Shown: positions 32,481-44,189 of the stretch, piece after piece | Layout: each line of letters begins with the position of its first letter | Position numbering within the stretch: position 1 is the first letter of the stretch | Origin: Eucommia ulmoides | Lineage: Eukaryota; Streptophyta; Magnoliopsida; Garryales; Eucommiaceae | Assembly: GCA_016647705.1 (NCBI GenBank) | Contig: CM028326.1 | Coordinates: forward strand, 48,995,285 to 49,059,284 | Reading direction: 5' to 3' | DNA: 64,000 nt | Made by a program: the position numbers and the translations under genes | Notes under the pieces: model-generated | Database searches by the model: none | The model's input: the letters and a program-made list of their open reading frames with translations, nothing else | Told to the model about the DNA's origin: nothing

Positions 32481-33029
32481 AATATTAGAGAATAAGTCCT
32501 CACATACTCCCTTACGTGTTTGCACTCAAAGTATGCCACCCCACTCATGTATCACTCTTAATTGGCTTTTCACTCAACTCGTGTATCACTCTTAATTGTC
32601 TTTTTCTTCTCAATATTAGTCTCATACTCTCTTGCATTTTTTCACTCTTTAGTTCACTCTTTTAGTTCTTTATTGAACTTAACCAACCTCAATCAGATTT
32701 TTTTTGTCACAATTCAAACTCAACAAATCGATTTCACTGAGAATGAGATTTAGGACAAAAGTAAAGTGAACAAGAAAAGTTTAAATCTCAATATGGTTGC
32801 TGAAATTTATTTATTTTTTATTATGTTCCCCCTTTTTTTTTTGGATCTATTTTTTATTTCTATTTTTTTTTTTTTTTAAAAGCAACAACTTTAAATCGAG
32901 ATTTTAAGAATCACAATCCAAATCTATTGAATTATCTCATTGAGTACTTCTTGGATTTTTCCCTAGTAATTAGCCCAACGAGAACATGTAGCGGATCATT
33001 TGATGGTGCTTGTTGGTTCTCATCAGAAC
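32481..33029 (-). mobile_element. Rearranged upstream end of Gypsy-1
   Basis: T-rich, non-coding. No LTR or PBS is recognisable. At 32935-33022 the plus strand matches 27772-27871 of the same window, so a piece of the polyprotein C terminus is present at the wrong end of the element. Confidence 0.6.
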
Positions 33030-33755
33030 AGTAACGAAATTCACAAATATCATCAAGATATAACAAATGAATATAAATCAACCAATTAAATCACTTTTAT
33101 ATAATAAAATACTAGAAACATACTTCTCTACTAGCCATATGAATGCTACACCTCACGATCGGGAGTTATAACAGTATCGTAACATGTACAACTGCGCAAT
33201 CTAAGGTTGTCATCAATGTTAGAGCCATTTAATATCTCAAATAGTATAAACCAACCCGTGATATAAACCACCATATCATGATGATAATCATCATCGTTAA
33301 CAATAATAACTACAACAATATATAGCAACTACCTGTAGGACTTGTCTTCCTATCTAGTCACAACATAATGTCCTATAGGACATCCCTCCTATTAGGACCA
33401 ATAACATCCTAAAGTATTTCCCTCCTATCGGGACCACACTATGGCATAGTAGTATAATAATAATAATAATAAAAATTATTTTTCACATTTAACCATTAAC
33501 TTGATGCATGTAATGTTATAAAAACATCAATTTTAATAAACTTTTTTTTTTTTTCACATTTTAATAAGAAAATATAGTTTTGGCAATTTACATAAAAGAC
33601 AGTACACTCACCTCAAAAATTATGTTGCTATTAAGAGACCACTGTAATATTAATGTAGTCGGTGTCACCTGTAAACTTAACAACGACACGGTCTAAACTA
33701 AGAATTTAACTAAATAACTCTAATATAACATGAAATGTGTAAAATGCCTGACACT
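33030..33755 (-). mobile_element. Gypsy LTR, copy b, second part (truncated)
   Basis: It resumes LTR sequence after Gypsy-1: TCACGATCGGGAGTTATAAC (33156-33175), a GTAGGACTTGTCTTCCTA-type repeat block (33335-33435) and GACAGTACACTCACCTC (33598-33614), which also occurs in copy a at 2264-2280. It stops near 33755, well short of a full LTR. Confidence 0.75.
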
Positions 33756-33887
33756 GGTGTCATGTCAATGGTGAACCATAGGAAAAGTTATTGAGTTGTG
33801 AGGTCAGAACATGAGTTTGGAATCATTTTACTTGACTCGAAAGTAGTACATATGCATCCGACACTGCATTATATTCATTATTGTTCA
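33756..33887 (+). mobile_element. Fragment of TRIM-like internal sequence
   Basis: AAAGTTATTGAGTTGTGAGG and GAATNATTTTACTTGACTCG blocks match 25705-25840, the internal region of the TRIM-like element. It is cut off by Copia-B at 33888. Confidence 0.85.
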
Positions 33888-36042
33888 TGTTAAACCCTAG
33901 GTTTTGATGGATAATTAAGCATTGATATTTTTGGTGAAACTATTGTGTTTGTTGAGTATTTCATAAAAGAGTTCCATATAGTTGATCAAGAAGAAGACCT
34001 CATGAAGAAAACATAAAAGGTGCAAGGAATGACGCAATGAAAAGAATAAGAGTGTTGAAGACCTTAAAGAAAATTAGGTGAAAACAACTATTTACTCATA
34101 TACTCTTAATGCAATCCATATTAGGATCACACACGACACTTTAAATGAGTTATTTTTATGTGTGTCTTGATATGAAATGATAGAGTTAATATCCTAATTA
34201 AAGATTTTGTATGTGCTCTTTATGTGAAATGAAATTGATAATTGACCTAATTGAAAAACATGGTTTAAAGTATAAAAAACTGTATTTTCGGGTCATTCGG
34301 TCAACCGAGAAAAGCAATCGGTCAACTGAATGAAACAGTGAGTTTTGAAACAGAAATGAGGTGCTATTGATCCAATTGGTAAACTGAATTAAAAAGGTCG
34401 ATTAACCATTTGAAACAGTGGCTGAATTGGTGAAGAAAGTGTACAACCTGAGGCAGTCGTTCAACCGATTGAAAAAAATCAATCAATCGTTTCAGTCAGT
34501 GGGTTTTTGAGGCAGAATTGGACCATCCTATACTAATCTATCAACCGATTAGCCTAATAGTTTAGGCTATGTTTCGGCTCTAAATCAATCAGTCGACCAA
34601 ATTCTAGGTATTAGTCAATTGATAGTATTGGTTGACATTTTGAGGAACTTAGTCTCTTGGTAAAAAACTATACGTTTTTTAGGATTCCAAGAGAGAGATT
34701 TGAGGAATTTAAACTTACTTGAGAATTTGATTAATACTTTCTTTTTTTATGGTTTTAAATTGAGAATTATTTTATAGACTTATTTGAGATATTTGAAAGA
34801 TATTTTAATGTGGAATACGCTTGAAATCGAAAATAATATTATATGGGGTCTAAGAGTATTTTTTAGAGGTATATCTTTCTAAAAGTAATCATTGGAGGGC
34901 TTGACGTCTGTCGCTAAAAATAGACCTCCGGGAATTATTTAAAATACATCAGGAATATCAGTTCAAAGCTTTTCTAAGAGATATATTTTCGCTGAGATTT
35001 TTGTGAGAGATTCATTCTACATTCTTGATCTAAAGCACTGTTGATTTGGCATTACCAATTTGTGCTTTATTGCGATCCTGTTATTATCTTCGGTATTTTC
35101 CAATAAGATCTTTCCAAACTTTTCTTATTTATTTAGAATTCACATAATTATTGATTGCTTGGTTATAAGATTGTTAGAAAATCATTTTTAAACTTAAAAG
35201 CCTAAAAATATTTTTAAAATGATTTTTTTGATTATCTGATTACGTGCTCTAAATTGTGCTACGCATTTATTTATTTAATCAGATTTTGTTACCTCACATT
35301 GTGTCTATCACATATTAATTTTTGGGATATTAATTGAGTATATTTGTATTGAGGTTGTAGAAGCTCCTTAAGGGAAAAAACTCATATTTTTCATATTTAT
35401 GAGTTTGAGCAGATTAGACATGATTGGGACGATGTCTAGTCAGGGTAGTTAGGTTTTGATCTTTTCCTATGAAAACAATTAGGGTTTGATCTTTATCCTA
35501 CAAAAAGGTTAGGTTATTATTTTTGCTTGAAAAGAATTAGGTTTTGATTCTCCCTGCAATTGAATTATTTTTTTTAACTGAATTGTAAAGGTTCATTCGT
35601 ACATGTGAAAATGATACTTGAGAGAGTGATGAGGTTAATCTTTAACCTACTAAAATGATAGGGTTCACCCTTTGGCCTAGGAAAAAAGGTAAATTTGTAA
35701 AGGTTGATTATGTGCCTGTAAAAGAATCATTGTAAGAGTTTGGTTCCTACTGGTAAAGGAATCAAGAGTTTAGTGGTTGCGAATCTCTATGGCGCTCGGG
35801 AGACTGGATTAGGTGAGACTAACTTGCTAAACCAGGATATATCTTGGTGTATTGCATTATTTATATTATTTATATTGTGTTTGGGTGCGCACTTAGTATT
35901 AAACACTTATCCGCTGCATAATTAAGATAATAATAAATTTAGGGAAAATGATTTTTTGATAATTAAGTATTTATAGAATTATTTGTTTAAATTTTGTAAC
36001 TATCCAATTTAGCCCCTTGTTGGGTAGTTTTTTGGGCCAACA
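33888..36042 (+). repeat. Copia-B 5' LTR
   Basis: It runs from TGTTAAACCCTAGG to GGGCCAACA, 2,155 bp. GTCAACCGA-type repeats occupy 34280-34640. The motif CTAAAAATAGACC (34911-34923) sits where related LTRs have a TATA box. Confidence 0.9.
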
Positions 36043-36043
36043 A

Positions 36044-36058
36044 TTGGTATCATAGTTG
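36044..36058 (+). promoter_or_regulatory. Copia-B primer binding site
   Basis: TTGGTATCATAGTTG follows the LTR. It is similar to TGGTATCAGAGC with two changes. Confidence 0.85.
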
Positions 36059-36099
36059 GTTTAGCTCGTTTGACCTAAATTCTTAGCTAAGAAAGATCA

Positions 36100-37445
36100 C
36101 TTAGCGCACCTTATAAACACTTTAGGTGAGGAACAATCTATGCACTGTGCACCTTTATTTGTAGAAGATAATTATTCATTCTGGAATGACAAAATGATTG
36201 CTTTCTTCAAACCACTAATTATGATATGTGGCTGGCTATTGAGGATGGTCCATTCATTCCTAAGGAGAATGGAGTGATTAAGAAAAAGGCATAGATGACT
36301 CTCTCAGATGAACAAAAATTATCTATAAATTCTCGATCTATTAACATTTTGTTTTGTTCTTTAGATGCAAATTAATATACCAGGGTTTCAGGCTCTGGAT
36401 TGATAAAAGAAATGTGGGACATATTGCAAATCACACACGAAATGACAAATCAGGTGAAATAGTCCAAGATCAATGCATTAGTTCGTCAATTCGAACTATT
36501 CAGAATGGGTGATGCAAAATCAATTCCGAAAATATACACAAGATTCAATAATATTTGCAATAACCTTGGTAAACTCGGAAAGCCTTATTCTATGGAGGAC
36601 AAAATATGAAAAATTCTGAGATCGTTGATGAAAGTTTGGGAGACAAAAGTTACTGCATTGAAGAAGTTAAGGATCTCACAATCTACACTATTAATAAGCT
36701 CATTGGCAAAGTAATGACCCACGAGACAACTATTCGAGGATATAAGGATGAAACGGGGAATTGCAAAAAGAAGTTATTGGCATTGAAGGTTCAAAAGACC
36801 GAGGAAGGAGATGATAGTGATGACATCAGTCTTGAAGGTGAACAATAAAAGGATATGGCGCTTCTCACAAAAAAAATCAGAAAGATAACCCGACGACCAT
36901 TCTGTGGAAAGAAAAACACTGATATGAATAGTGTTGAGTGCTTCAATTGTCACAAAACTGGTTATTTTCAATCCGAAAGTCCCGAGCCAGAGAAGAAAAA
37001 AGAGAAAAAGAAAAAGAAGAATGTGAAAAAGAATAAGAAGAAGTCAACGAAAGCCACCTGGGATGACGTAGAATCGAGTAGCTCGGAAAAGTCGAGCAGT
37101 GATGATTCATCTATGCTTGCTTTGATGGCCACTGGAGTTGAGGTAACGAAATATTATATAATTTGCCCTTTAGATTTTGATGATTTATTTAATGTTTATC
37201 AAAAATTACGCATGATTATAAAAACTAGTGTTTTCCCTACAAACTACAATTCACATACTTAATAAGCAAGTGATGAAATTCGAATCTAAAAACATTGAAT
37301 TGAAATCCAATGTTTCGGATTTCCATTCGATTGTTCTCAAATTCACGGGGGGTGAAAATAATTTGAAAATACTTTTGGGGAGTTCAAGAGAGATTTTTGA
37401 TAAAGCTGGAATTGGTTTTCAGAAAAATCTTAAACAAAAGTGATT
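36100..37445 (+). pseudogene. Copia-B gag
   Basis: Capsid motifs are recognisable: F-W-N-D-K-M-I-A-F near 36176, then L-T-I-Y-T-I-N-K-L-I-G-K-V-M-T-H-E at 36678-36725. The zinc knuckle reads CFNCHKTGYFQSES (about 36936-36977), in which His and the last Cys of CCHC are replaced by Tyr and Ser. The lysine-rich block, W-D-D-V-E-S-S-S motif, S-M-L-A-L-M-A motif and coiled-coil end match Copia-A. Stops (for example 36294, 36375 and 36848) and a frameshift near 37210-37230 are present. Confidence 0.88.
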
Positions 37446-37790
37446 TCATAAATTATTTTCTGAAACCAGGAATCTTATTAGATGTTTTAAATGCAACATT
37501 CTGGGGGCATACCATTAACAATTTTTTTTCGAAAGTATCTCATATAGAAAAGTTTGGGTTTCTAAAGGAACTAAAATTGTCCCAACTAACAAGATCGGAC
37601 CCACTTAGATTGGGTACCACCTAGGAACGTTTTGAGGTGCTCCTTGCAGGTCTATCTAATAAGTATCTATGAGTAAGGACAAATTGTTCCTAGGAAGTGG
37701 TTATTCTTCTCTCGTGACATAAAGTAAAATTTACGTCTTTGACACCTAAAGATGAAAGCCATGTGATGTCTGGAGACCATTCTATGAGTA
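37446..37790 (+). pseudogene. Copia-B protease start
   Basis: After the gag extension the frame reaches KDKLFLGSGYSSLVT with a stop, where the family has W-F-L-D-S-G-C-S-R-H-M-T. The catalytic Asp reads Gly. Reading then ends at C-D-V-W-R or, in the other frame, H-V-M-S-G-D, and the spacer begins. Confidence 0.75.
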
Positions 37791-38460
37791 AGAAAATCAG
37801 TTTAAATAACCTGGTAAGGATTTCTAAGGCTTATGTTGTTTTACATATTCTTTTGTTGTCTTAGAATTATTGCATGATAATCAGATAAGTTTACATATTT
37901 ATGTGTGATTTTCTTATGTTATGCTATATGAGATCCGCTAAAAGCTATGTTTAAAAATATATGAAACATGTTATATCAATCCATAACTTGTTCATCATCA
38001 AATTAAGTTGATTTGTTAATTTGTACGATCTCTAAATATATATAGCATATTAATCTATTGATACCGTTACACATGGATATCCTTATAGGCATTAAGTGTC
38101 TAGAATTCATCTAATGTCTCTTATTTTTTAAATGATTATTATTTGAAAAGAGTGCTGAAATTTTATGAGATAAATATACACTTATCTATGCTTAAAGCAT
38201 GCATTATATTTATGTTGATAGTTTCATAAATTATCATTGATATACGATTCATATCTAAAAGGAATATATTAATTGGTATCATGAAATAAAGCATGTTGAC
38301 TCAATTAAAATTATATGATTCCATGCTACATTGTTGAAATATTTTGATGATCTCTTAAAATTGTCTCAAGTTTGTTCTCTTAAGCATGAATTAGCTTGTT
38401 CACAACTATATAGGGGAATAAGCTTTTATAATTGTAACAATAATATGTTATGCTTAAAAT
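37791..38460 (+). other. AT-rich spacer replacing pol in Copia-B
   Basis: About 670 bases without pol similarity. It is alignable to 53540-53960 in Copia-D on the other strand. Shared blocks are TAGAATTATTGCATGAT, GCATGCATTATATTTATG (GCATGCACTAGATTTATG in D), ATATTAATTGGTATCATG, CATGCTACATTGTTGAAAT and TATATAGGGGAA. The first about 25 codons are similar at protein level too (SKKISLNNLVRISK here, SKKLNLNELVKISK in D). The two copies differ by several insertions or deletions. Confidence 0.85.
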
Positions 38461-38909
38461 GAAAAAGGGAATATTAAATATTTTGATACTTCCGATTAAC
38501 TTGTTAATATTTTCACTAAACCTCTAGCAGAAGGTCAATTCATGAAAATTATTTGAGGTTTAAGTGTGGTTAGATATAATGATGTATGCCTCTAGTGATG
38601 TTTTTGGTTCTCCGTCCCCACTTTTTGAGATGACAAAGGGAGAGAAGTTGATGTTTAGGAATTTGTTCGTCTAAGCATTGCATTACATTAAAGGGAGACG
38701 TTCGTTATCGGGTTTTATGTTGAATATCGTTATTGATTAAATTGGTTAAATTGGGCTTATATGTACATCTTTTGAATTATTTGCTTATACTTCAAATATT
38801 ATGCTTAAATGAGTTTAAATACCCATTCTCGGATTTATGGGAAGCGTGGTTACATTCTTTATTGAAGAAAATATCAAAGTTAATTGTCATTATCAACAAG
38901 GGGGAGATT
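38461..38909 (+). pseudogene. Copia-B RNase H tail, 3' UTR and polypurine tract
   Basis: The frame near 38480-38550 ends in IFTKPLAEGQFMKII, the normal end of copia pol, so the deletion took the middle of pol and left its last codons. The 3' UTR has CCCACTTTTTGAGATGACAA and purine tracts. The last, ACAAGGGGGAGAT (38897-38909), abuts the 3' LTR. Confidence 0.85.
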
Positions 38910-40262
38910 GTTGAACCCTAAGTTTTGATGGACAATTAAGTATTGATATTTTTTTGTGGAACTAATGTGTTTGTTGAGTATTTCATAAAAGAGTTTCATA
39001 TAGTTGATTAAGAAGAAGACCTCATGAAGAAAATATAAAGAGTACAAAGAGGGATACAATGAAGAAACGAAAAGTGTTGAAAGTCCTGAAGAAAATTAGG
39101 TAAAAACAACTTTCTACTCATATACTCTTAATGCAACTCGAATTAGAATCACACACAACCCTTTAAATGAGTTATTTTTATATGTGTCTTGATATGAAAT
39201 GATAGAATTAATATCCTAATTAAAGATTTTATATGAGTTCCTTATGTGAAATGAAATTGATAATTGACCTAATTGAAAAACATAGTTTAAAGTAAAAAAA
39301 GTTATATTTTTGGGTCAATTCGGTCAACCGAAAAAATCAATTGGTCAACTGAATGAAACAATGAGTTTTGGAACAGAAATGAGGTGTTACTGATCCAATC
39401 AGTTAACTGAATTAAAGAGGTCGATCAACCGTTTGAAACAGTGGCTGAATTGGTGAAGGAAATTGATAACTTGAAGCAGTCGGTCGACCGATTAAAAAAA
39501 ATTGATTAATCGTTTGAGTCAGTGCGTTTTTTAGGCAGAATTGGATCATCCTGTACCAATCAGTCATTGATTGGCCTAATAGTTTAGGCTGTATTTTAGC
39601 TCTAAATCAATCAGTCAATCGAATTCTGGGGATTGATCAATCGACGGTGTCGGTTGAGATTTCGAGGAACTTGGTCTCTTGATAAAAACCTATCCGTTTT
39701 TTAGGATTCTAAGGGAGAGATTTAGGGGATTTGAACTTACTTGAGATATGGAACATCAATTCTAATATCCCTATTGATTTAGTCCACATAATTTGTGATT
39801 CTCTTAATTTAAGTTGATTAATACTTCATATCTTTATGGTTTTAAATTGAGAATTATTTTATGGACTTATTTGAGTGATTTGAAAGATATTTTAATGTGG
39901 AATACACCTGAAATGGAATATAATATTATATGGGATTTAAGAGTGTCTTTTAGAGGCATATCTTTTGAAAAGTGTCTATAAAAACAGATCTGTGGGAATC
40001 AGTTAAAATACATTAAGAACATCAGTTCAAAGCTTTTCTAAGAGATATATTTTCGCTAATATTTTCGCGAGATATTCATTCTATGTTCTTGATCTAAAGC
40101 GCAATTGATTTGGCGTCATCGATTTGTGCTCTATTGCAATTCTGTTACTATCTTCAGTGTTTCCCAGTGAAATTTTTCCAAGCTTTGGTGATTTATTTTG
40201 AATTCACATAATTATTGATTGCTTGGTTATAAGATTGTTAGAAAATTGTTTGTTTGTTTGTT

Positions 40263-40300
<38 letters not shown>

Positions 40301-40705
40301 GAAAATCTTTTTAAAACGATTTTATTTGATTATCCTATTACATTCTCTAAATTGTGTTGCCCACTTATTTATTTAATCAGATATTTTTTGTTTCACATTG
40401 TATCTATCACATAATAATTTTTAGGACATTAATTAAGTATATCTGTATTGAGGTGGTAAAAGCTCTTTGTGAAAAAAACTCATATTTTTTGTATTTATGA
40501 GTTTGAGAGGATTAGATACAACTAGGAAAGTGTCTAGTTAGGGCAGTTAGGTTTCGATTTTTTTCATGTGAAAAAAATTAGGGTTCAATCTTTGTCTTGC
40601 AAAAAGGTTAGATTATTCGTTTCCCTTAAAAATAATTAGATTTTGATTCTCCCTACAATTGAATTGTTATTTTTGAGTGAATTATAAAAGTTCATCCTTA
40701 CTAGT
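38910..40705 (+). repeat. Copia-B 3' LTR, truncated
   Basis: It starts TGTTGAACCCTAAG and follows the 5' LTR to near 40705. There GTTCATCCTTACTAGTGAG changes into 3' UTR sequence of another copia. About 450 bases of LTR end are missing. It includes a 31-base A run at 40269-40299, GTCAACCGA repeats at 39310-39660 and TATAAAAACAG at 39975-39985. Confidence 0.85.
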
Positions 40706-43373
40706 GAGATTTATGGTTCTCCTTCCCCACTTTTTGAGATGATAAAGGGGAAGAATTTATTGATATTTTGCTTAATATCTTAAGGGGGAGACCATAGTTG
40801 TGCTTTAAATGAGTTTAATTAATATTTAGGTTTGTTTACCTAAGCATTGCACCTATGCAGGGGGAGTTTATGAATTATTGATTATTGAGATGATTTTGTG
40901 CTTTATTGAATATTATATGTAGTTTTAAAATTATTCTTTATAATTGTACTTTATCGAGTTAAAAAAAAAACTGTTCTCGGATTTAGGGAGAGTGTGATTA
41001 CATATTATTTTGACAAAAACACCAAAGTTAATTGTCATCATAAAAAAATGAGAGATTGTTGATCCTAAGATTTTGATAGAAAATTAAATGTTGATGTTTT
41101 TTGTGAAACTAATGAGTTTATTAAGTGTTTCAGTGATAAAGTTTCATTAACGTTTTAATCATGAAGAAATTGTTGTAGAAGATTATGGATACAAGATATT
41201 GACAAAAAGAAGAGTATTAAGAGACCGAAGACTTTGAAAAATTTAGGGGAAAATAACTCATGTTAATTTTTACTCTTAATGTATCCTGATTAGGATCACA
41301 TACGACACAAAAATGATTTTATGATTATGTATGTTTTGTATAGGATCCTAATTAGTTAAACATATTTGCTCCTATGTGAAATTGAAGAAGAAATATTGAT
41401 TTAAGAAACATTAAAAATTAAAATTGATTTAAAGTGTCAATTAAGTTAACCGAAAAAAAAAATCGGTTAAAATGGCAAAAACGTTGAAGAGTTGAGTTAA
41501 AAATTGATTAAGGAAGATGAGTTCCAGCAGGATCGGTCAACCGATGCGAAGGAGCTGGAAAATGGTTCAGTCTCTGAATCGTTCGGTCAACAGTTAGGTC
41601 GACCTGTTGTCAAAGGTGAAACTCTCTGAATCATTAGGTAGATAGACCAAAGTAGAGCGGTTGACCTACCATAGCTAGATTTTGGCTTGGGGAACTCTCT
41701 GAATCACTTGGTCGACAGACCAAGGAGTATCAGTCGACCGACGGGCTAGAACTTTTTGATTGGGCTTCAACCTGAATCGATTAGTCAACCTATGGTGATT
41801 GGACGGTCAACTGATGGACTGTTTCAGGTTTAGAGGATTTCCTGGATCTTTTCCAAAATGTTGTCGTTACTAGCCGTTTTATGGTTAGAACTTGACAGAT
41901 ATCTTAGGGATTTGATGGTATTTAAGATATGTCATTGATATTTTGTTATCCCTATAGATATGGTTCATATAATTTAATTATTTCTCAAATTGGTGCATAT
42001 AATACTTTCTATTCCATCTAATTATATTTGAAAAAATATTTGAGGGATTGAATTGAATATTTTAAAAGATATAATTGAGTTAATTGAACTAGGATTGAGT
42101 TATAATGATATAACGAGTCTATAAGTACAATTAATTATCAAGATATATGGGAACTAGCCATTGGAGGACTTGTTTCAATTTTCTATAAATAGACCTGCAT
42201 TTTTAAGATTCCAAATGATCCCAATTAATCAAATTTAAAGAGTTATTCAGTTCTTGAGCTCTCTGAGAGTGATTATTCTGAATTCATACTGAGAGAATAG
42301 TGAGATTATTCTTAAGAAGTGTTTTTGAGGAAATTTGTTGTGGATTATTGCTACTATCGATTTGGAGTTTCATTGTTATTCATACTTTATTCATTCGGTA
42401 AATTCCTAGTGAGATCGTTCTAAGTCTTTACTGTTAATTGTTGTTTAATATTATTATTTACTACTTGGAATATTAATCTTTGCAAAACGTTTTTTTGAAC
42501 TTTAAATTGATTGAAAAAAATTTGAAACGATTTCTTATGAGAATTTGATTACGTGCTAAATTGTGTGCTATTCGTTTTTATTAAAATCAGATTTTGAAAT
42601 TATCATTTTATTTCTATCACTAGTATCGAAACATTAATTGAGTTCAAATTAATCTGGGGTAGTAGAAGTTTTAAATGGGAAAAAACTTATCAATTTTGTA
42701 ATTAGAGAGTTGTGTACGAATCAGATACTATTGGGAGTATCTAATCGGGGGTAGCTAGTTTCAATCTCTTCCGGTAAAGAAATTGAAGTTTGATCTTTGC
42801 CTAGAATACAAAAGATTAGGTTACTCTTTTTCGGTGAAAAGAAATAGAAGTAATTCTTCCTGACAAATTATTTTGAGTAAATTTGTAACGATTTAATTCT
42901 TACCAGGTAAAAGGATACTTGTAGTGTTTTTGTGAGATTTAATTCTTAGTTTAAGTATAAAAGAATTAAATTAATCTTTAGCATAAGAAAAAGATAAGGT
43001 TATTCCTTAACTTGTGAAAAAAATTGTAAATGTCGATTCTGAGCCTGTGAAAAGAATCATTTGTAAAGGTTTGGTACCTACCTGATTAAAGAGATCATAG
43101 TGATTAGTGAGTGCGACTCTTCGGAGCTCGGGGGACTGGATTAGCCAATAGTAACTTAGTGAATCAATATAAATTTTGGTGTGTTGTTTTCTTTATATTA
43201 TTTATATTATATTGTTTGGGTGTGCACCTAGCCTATAACATATCCGTTACTATAAAGATAATAATTAATTTAGAATAAAATTAATTATTTGAATTTTGAA
43301 GTGTTATTATTTAGTAATTTTTTATTACTACCTAATTTACTCCCCCTCTTGGATAGCTCACTAGGCCAACACT
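40706..43373 (+). mobile_element. Copia-C: 3' UTR and LTR of a third Sirevirus-like copia
   Basis: It begins inside a copia 3' UTR (CCCCACTTTTTGAGATGATA, then CTTAAGGGGGAGA and GCAGGGGGAG tracts). The LTR TGTTGATCCTAAG.. ..TAGGCCAACA at 41058-43373 (2,316 bp) follows. Its LTR is closer to Copia-A than to Copia-B. No coding part remains. The junction with the Copia-B LTR at 40705 marks a rearrangement. Confidence 0.88.
42184..42192 (+). promoter_or_regulatory. Copia-C LTR TATA box
   Basis: TATAAATAG followed by ACCTGCATTTTTAAG. The same position in the Copia-D LTR reads TTATAAGTAGACCTGC on the minus strand, so this is the conserved LTR promoter site. Confidence 0.75.
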
Positions 43374-44189
43374 TTGTTTATACTTGCATGCATTTACTGT
43401 CTTTACATTTCTTGTAACGACCCAGTCTCTCAATGCCGCCACCTCCACTAACTGTCATTGACATAGATTTCCAAAAATATAATATATTTTACCAAATCAA
43501 AATTTAACGATTATATATATAACCAATTATTTCATAACAAAACTACAAAATTCAAACCCTTCCTGATCAACAATTGTCCTGACAACCCAAAAAAAAAAAC
43601 ACAAAAATTCTCTGACTCTATCTAACGTCAGTAGTAGACCTATCTCTAACTAAAGTACCTGAGACAAAATATTTAATTGATATAATATTTTTATAATATA
43701 AAAACAATTTATGAATCAAATATATTTATCAAAATTCATTTTCCAAAACAAAAAATAAACATAGTGATATTTGCCAAAACAGAATATAATCACACTGCAC
43801 ATTATCAAAATTCACAAATATTATCAAGATATAACAACTGAATATAAATCAACCAATCAAATTACTTTTATATAATAAAATACCGGAAACATACTTCCCC
43901 ACTAACCATATGATCGTTTCACTTTACGATCGGAAGTTATAATGGTACCTTAACCTATACAACTGTGCAATCTAAGGTTCCTATCAGTGTCAGGACTATT
44001 CAATATCTCTAATGGTAGAAACCAACACGTGGTATAAACTGTCATATCTTAATAATAATCATCATCACTACCAATAACAACAATATATATCAACTAGCTG
44101 TAGGATTTCCCCTACTGTCAGATTACAACACAATGTCCTACATGACATGCCTTCCTGTTAGGACCAACAACATCCCGCAGGACATCACC

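Larger units (their letters stand above)
27021..33029 (-). mobile_element. Gypsy-1: minus-strand Ty3/gypsy element inside LTR b
   Basis: The domains in minus-strand order are gag, protease, RT, RNase H, integrase, the Ty3/gypsy order. LTR b sequence resumes beyond the insert (ACAAATATCATCAAGATATA at 33041, against ACAAATATTATCAAGATATA in copy c), so the element was inserted into LTR b. I could not find a matching LTR pair: 27021-27724 is plausible 3' non-coding or LTR sequence, while the right end holds a second piece of the polyprotein C terminus instead. No chromodomain is seen. The lineage is left open. Confidence 0.85.
33888..40705 (+). mobile_element. Copia-B: gag-only Sirevirus-like element
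   Basis: A 5' LTR (33888-36042), iMet-type PBS, gag and the first protease codons are followed by an AT-rich spacer in place of integrase, RT and most of RNase H. The usual 3' UTR with polypurine tracts and a truncated 3' LTR (38910-40705) complete it. The internal part is about 2.9 kb against 5.0 kb in Copia-A. Copia-D has the same layout and spacer. This fits the non-autonomous class called TR-GAG, which keeps gag and cis-acting sequences and would borrow pol products from an autonomous relative. Confidence 0.85.
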
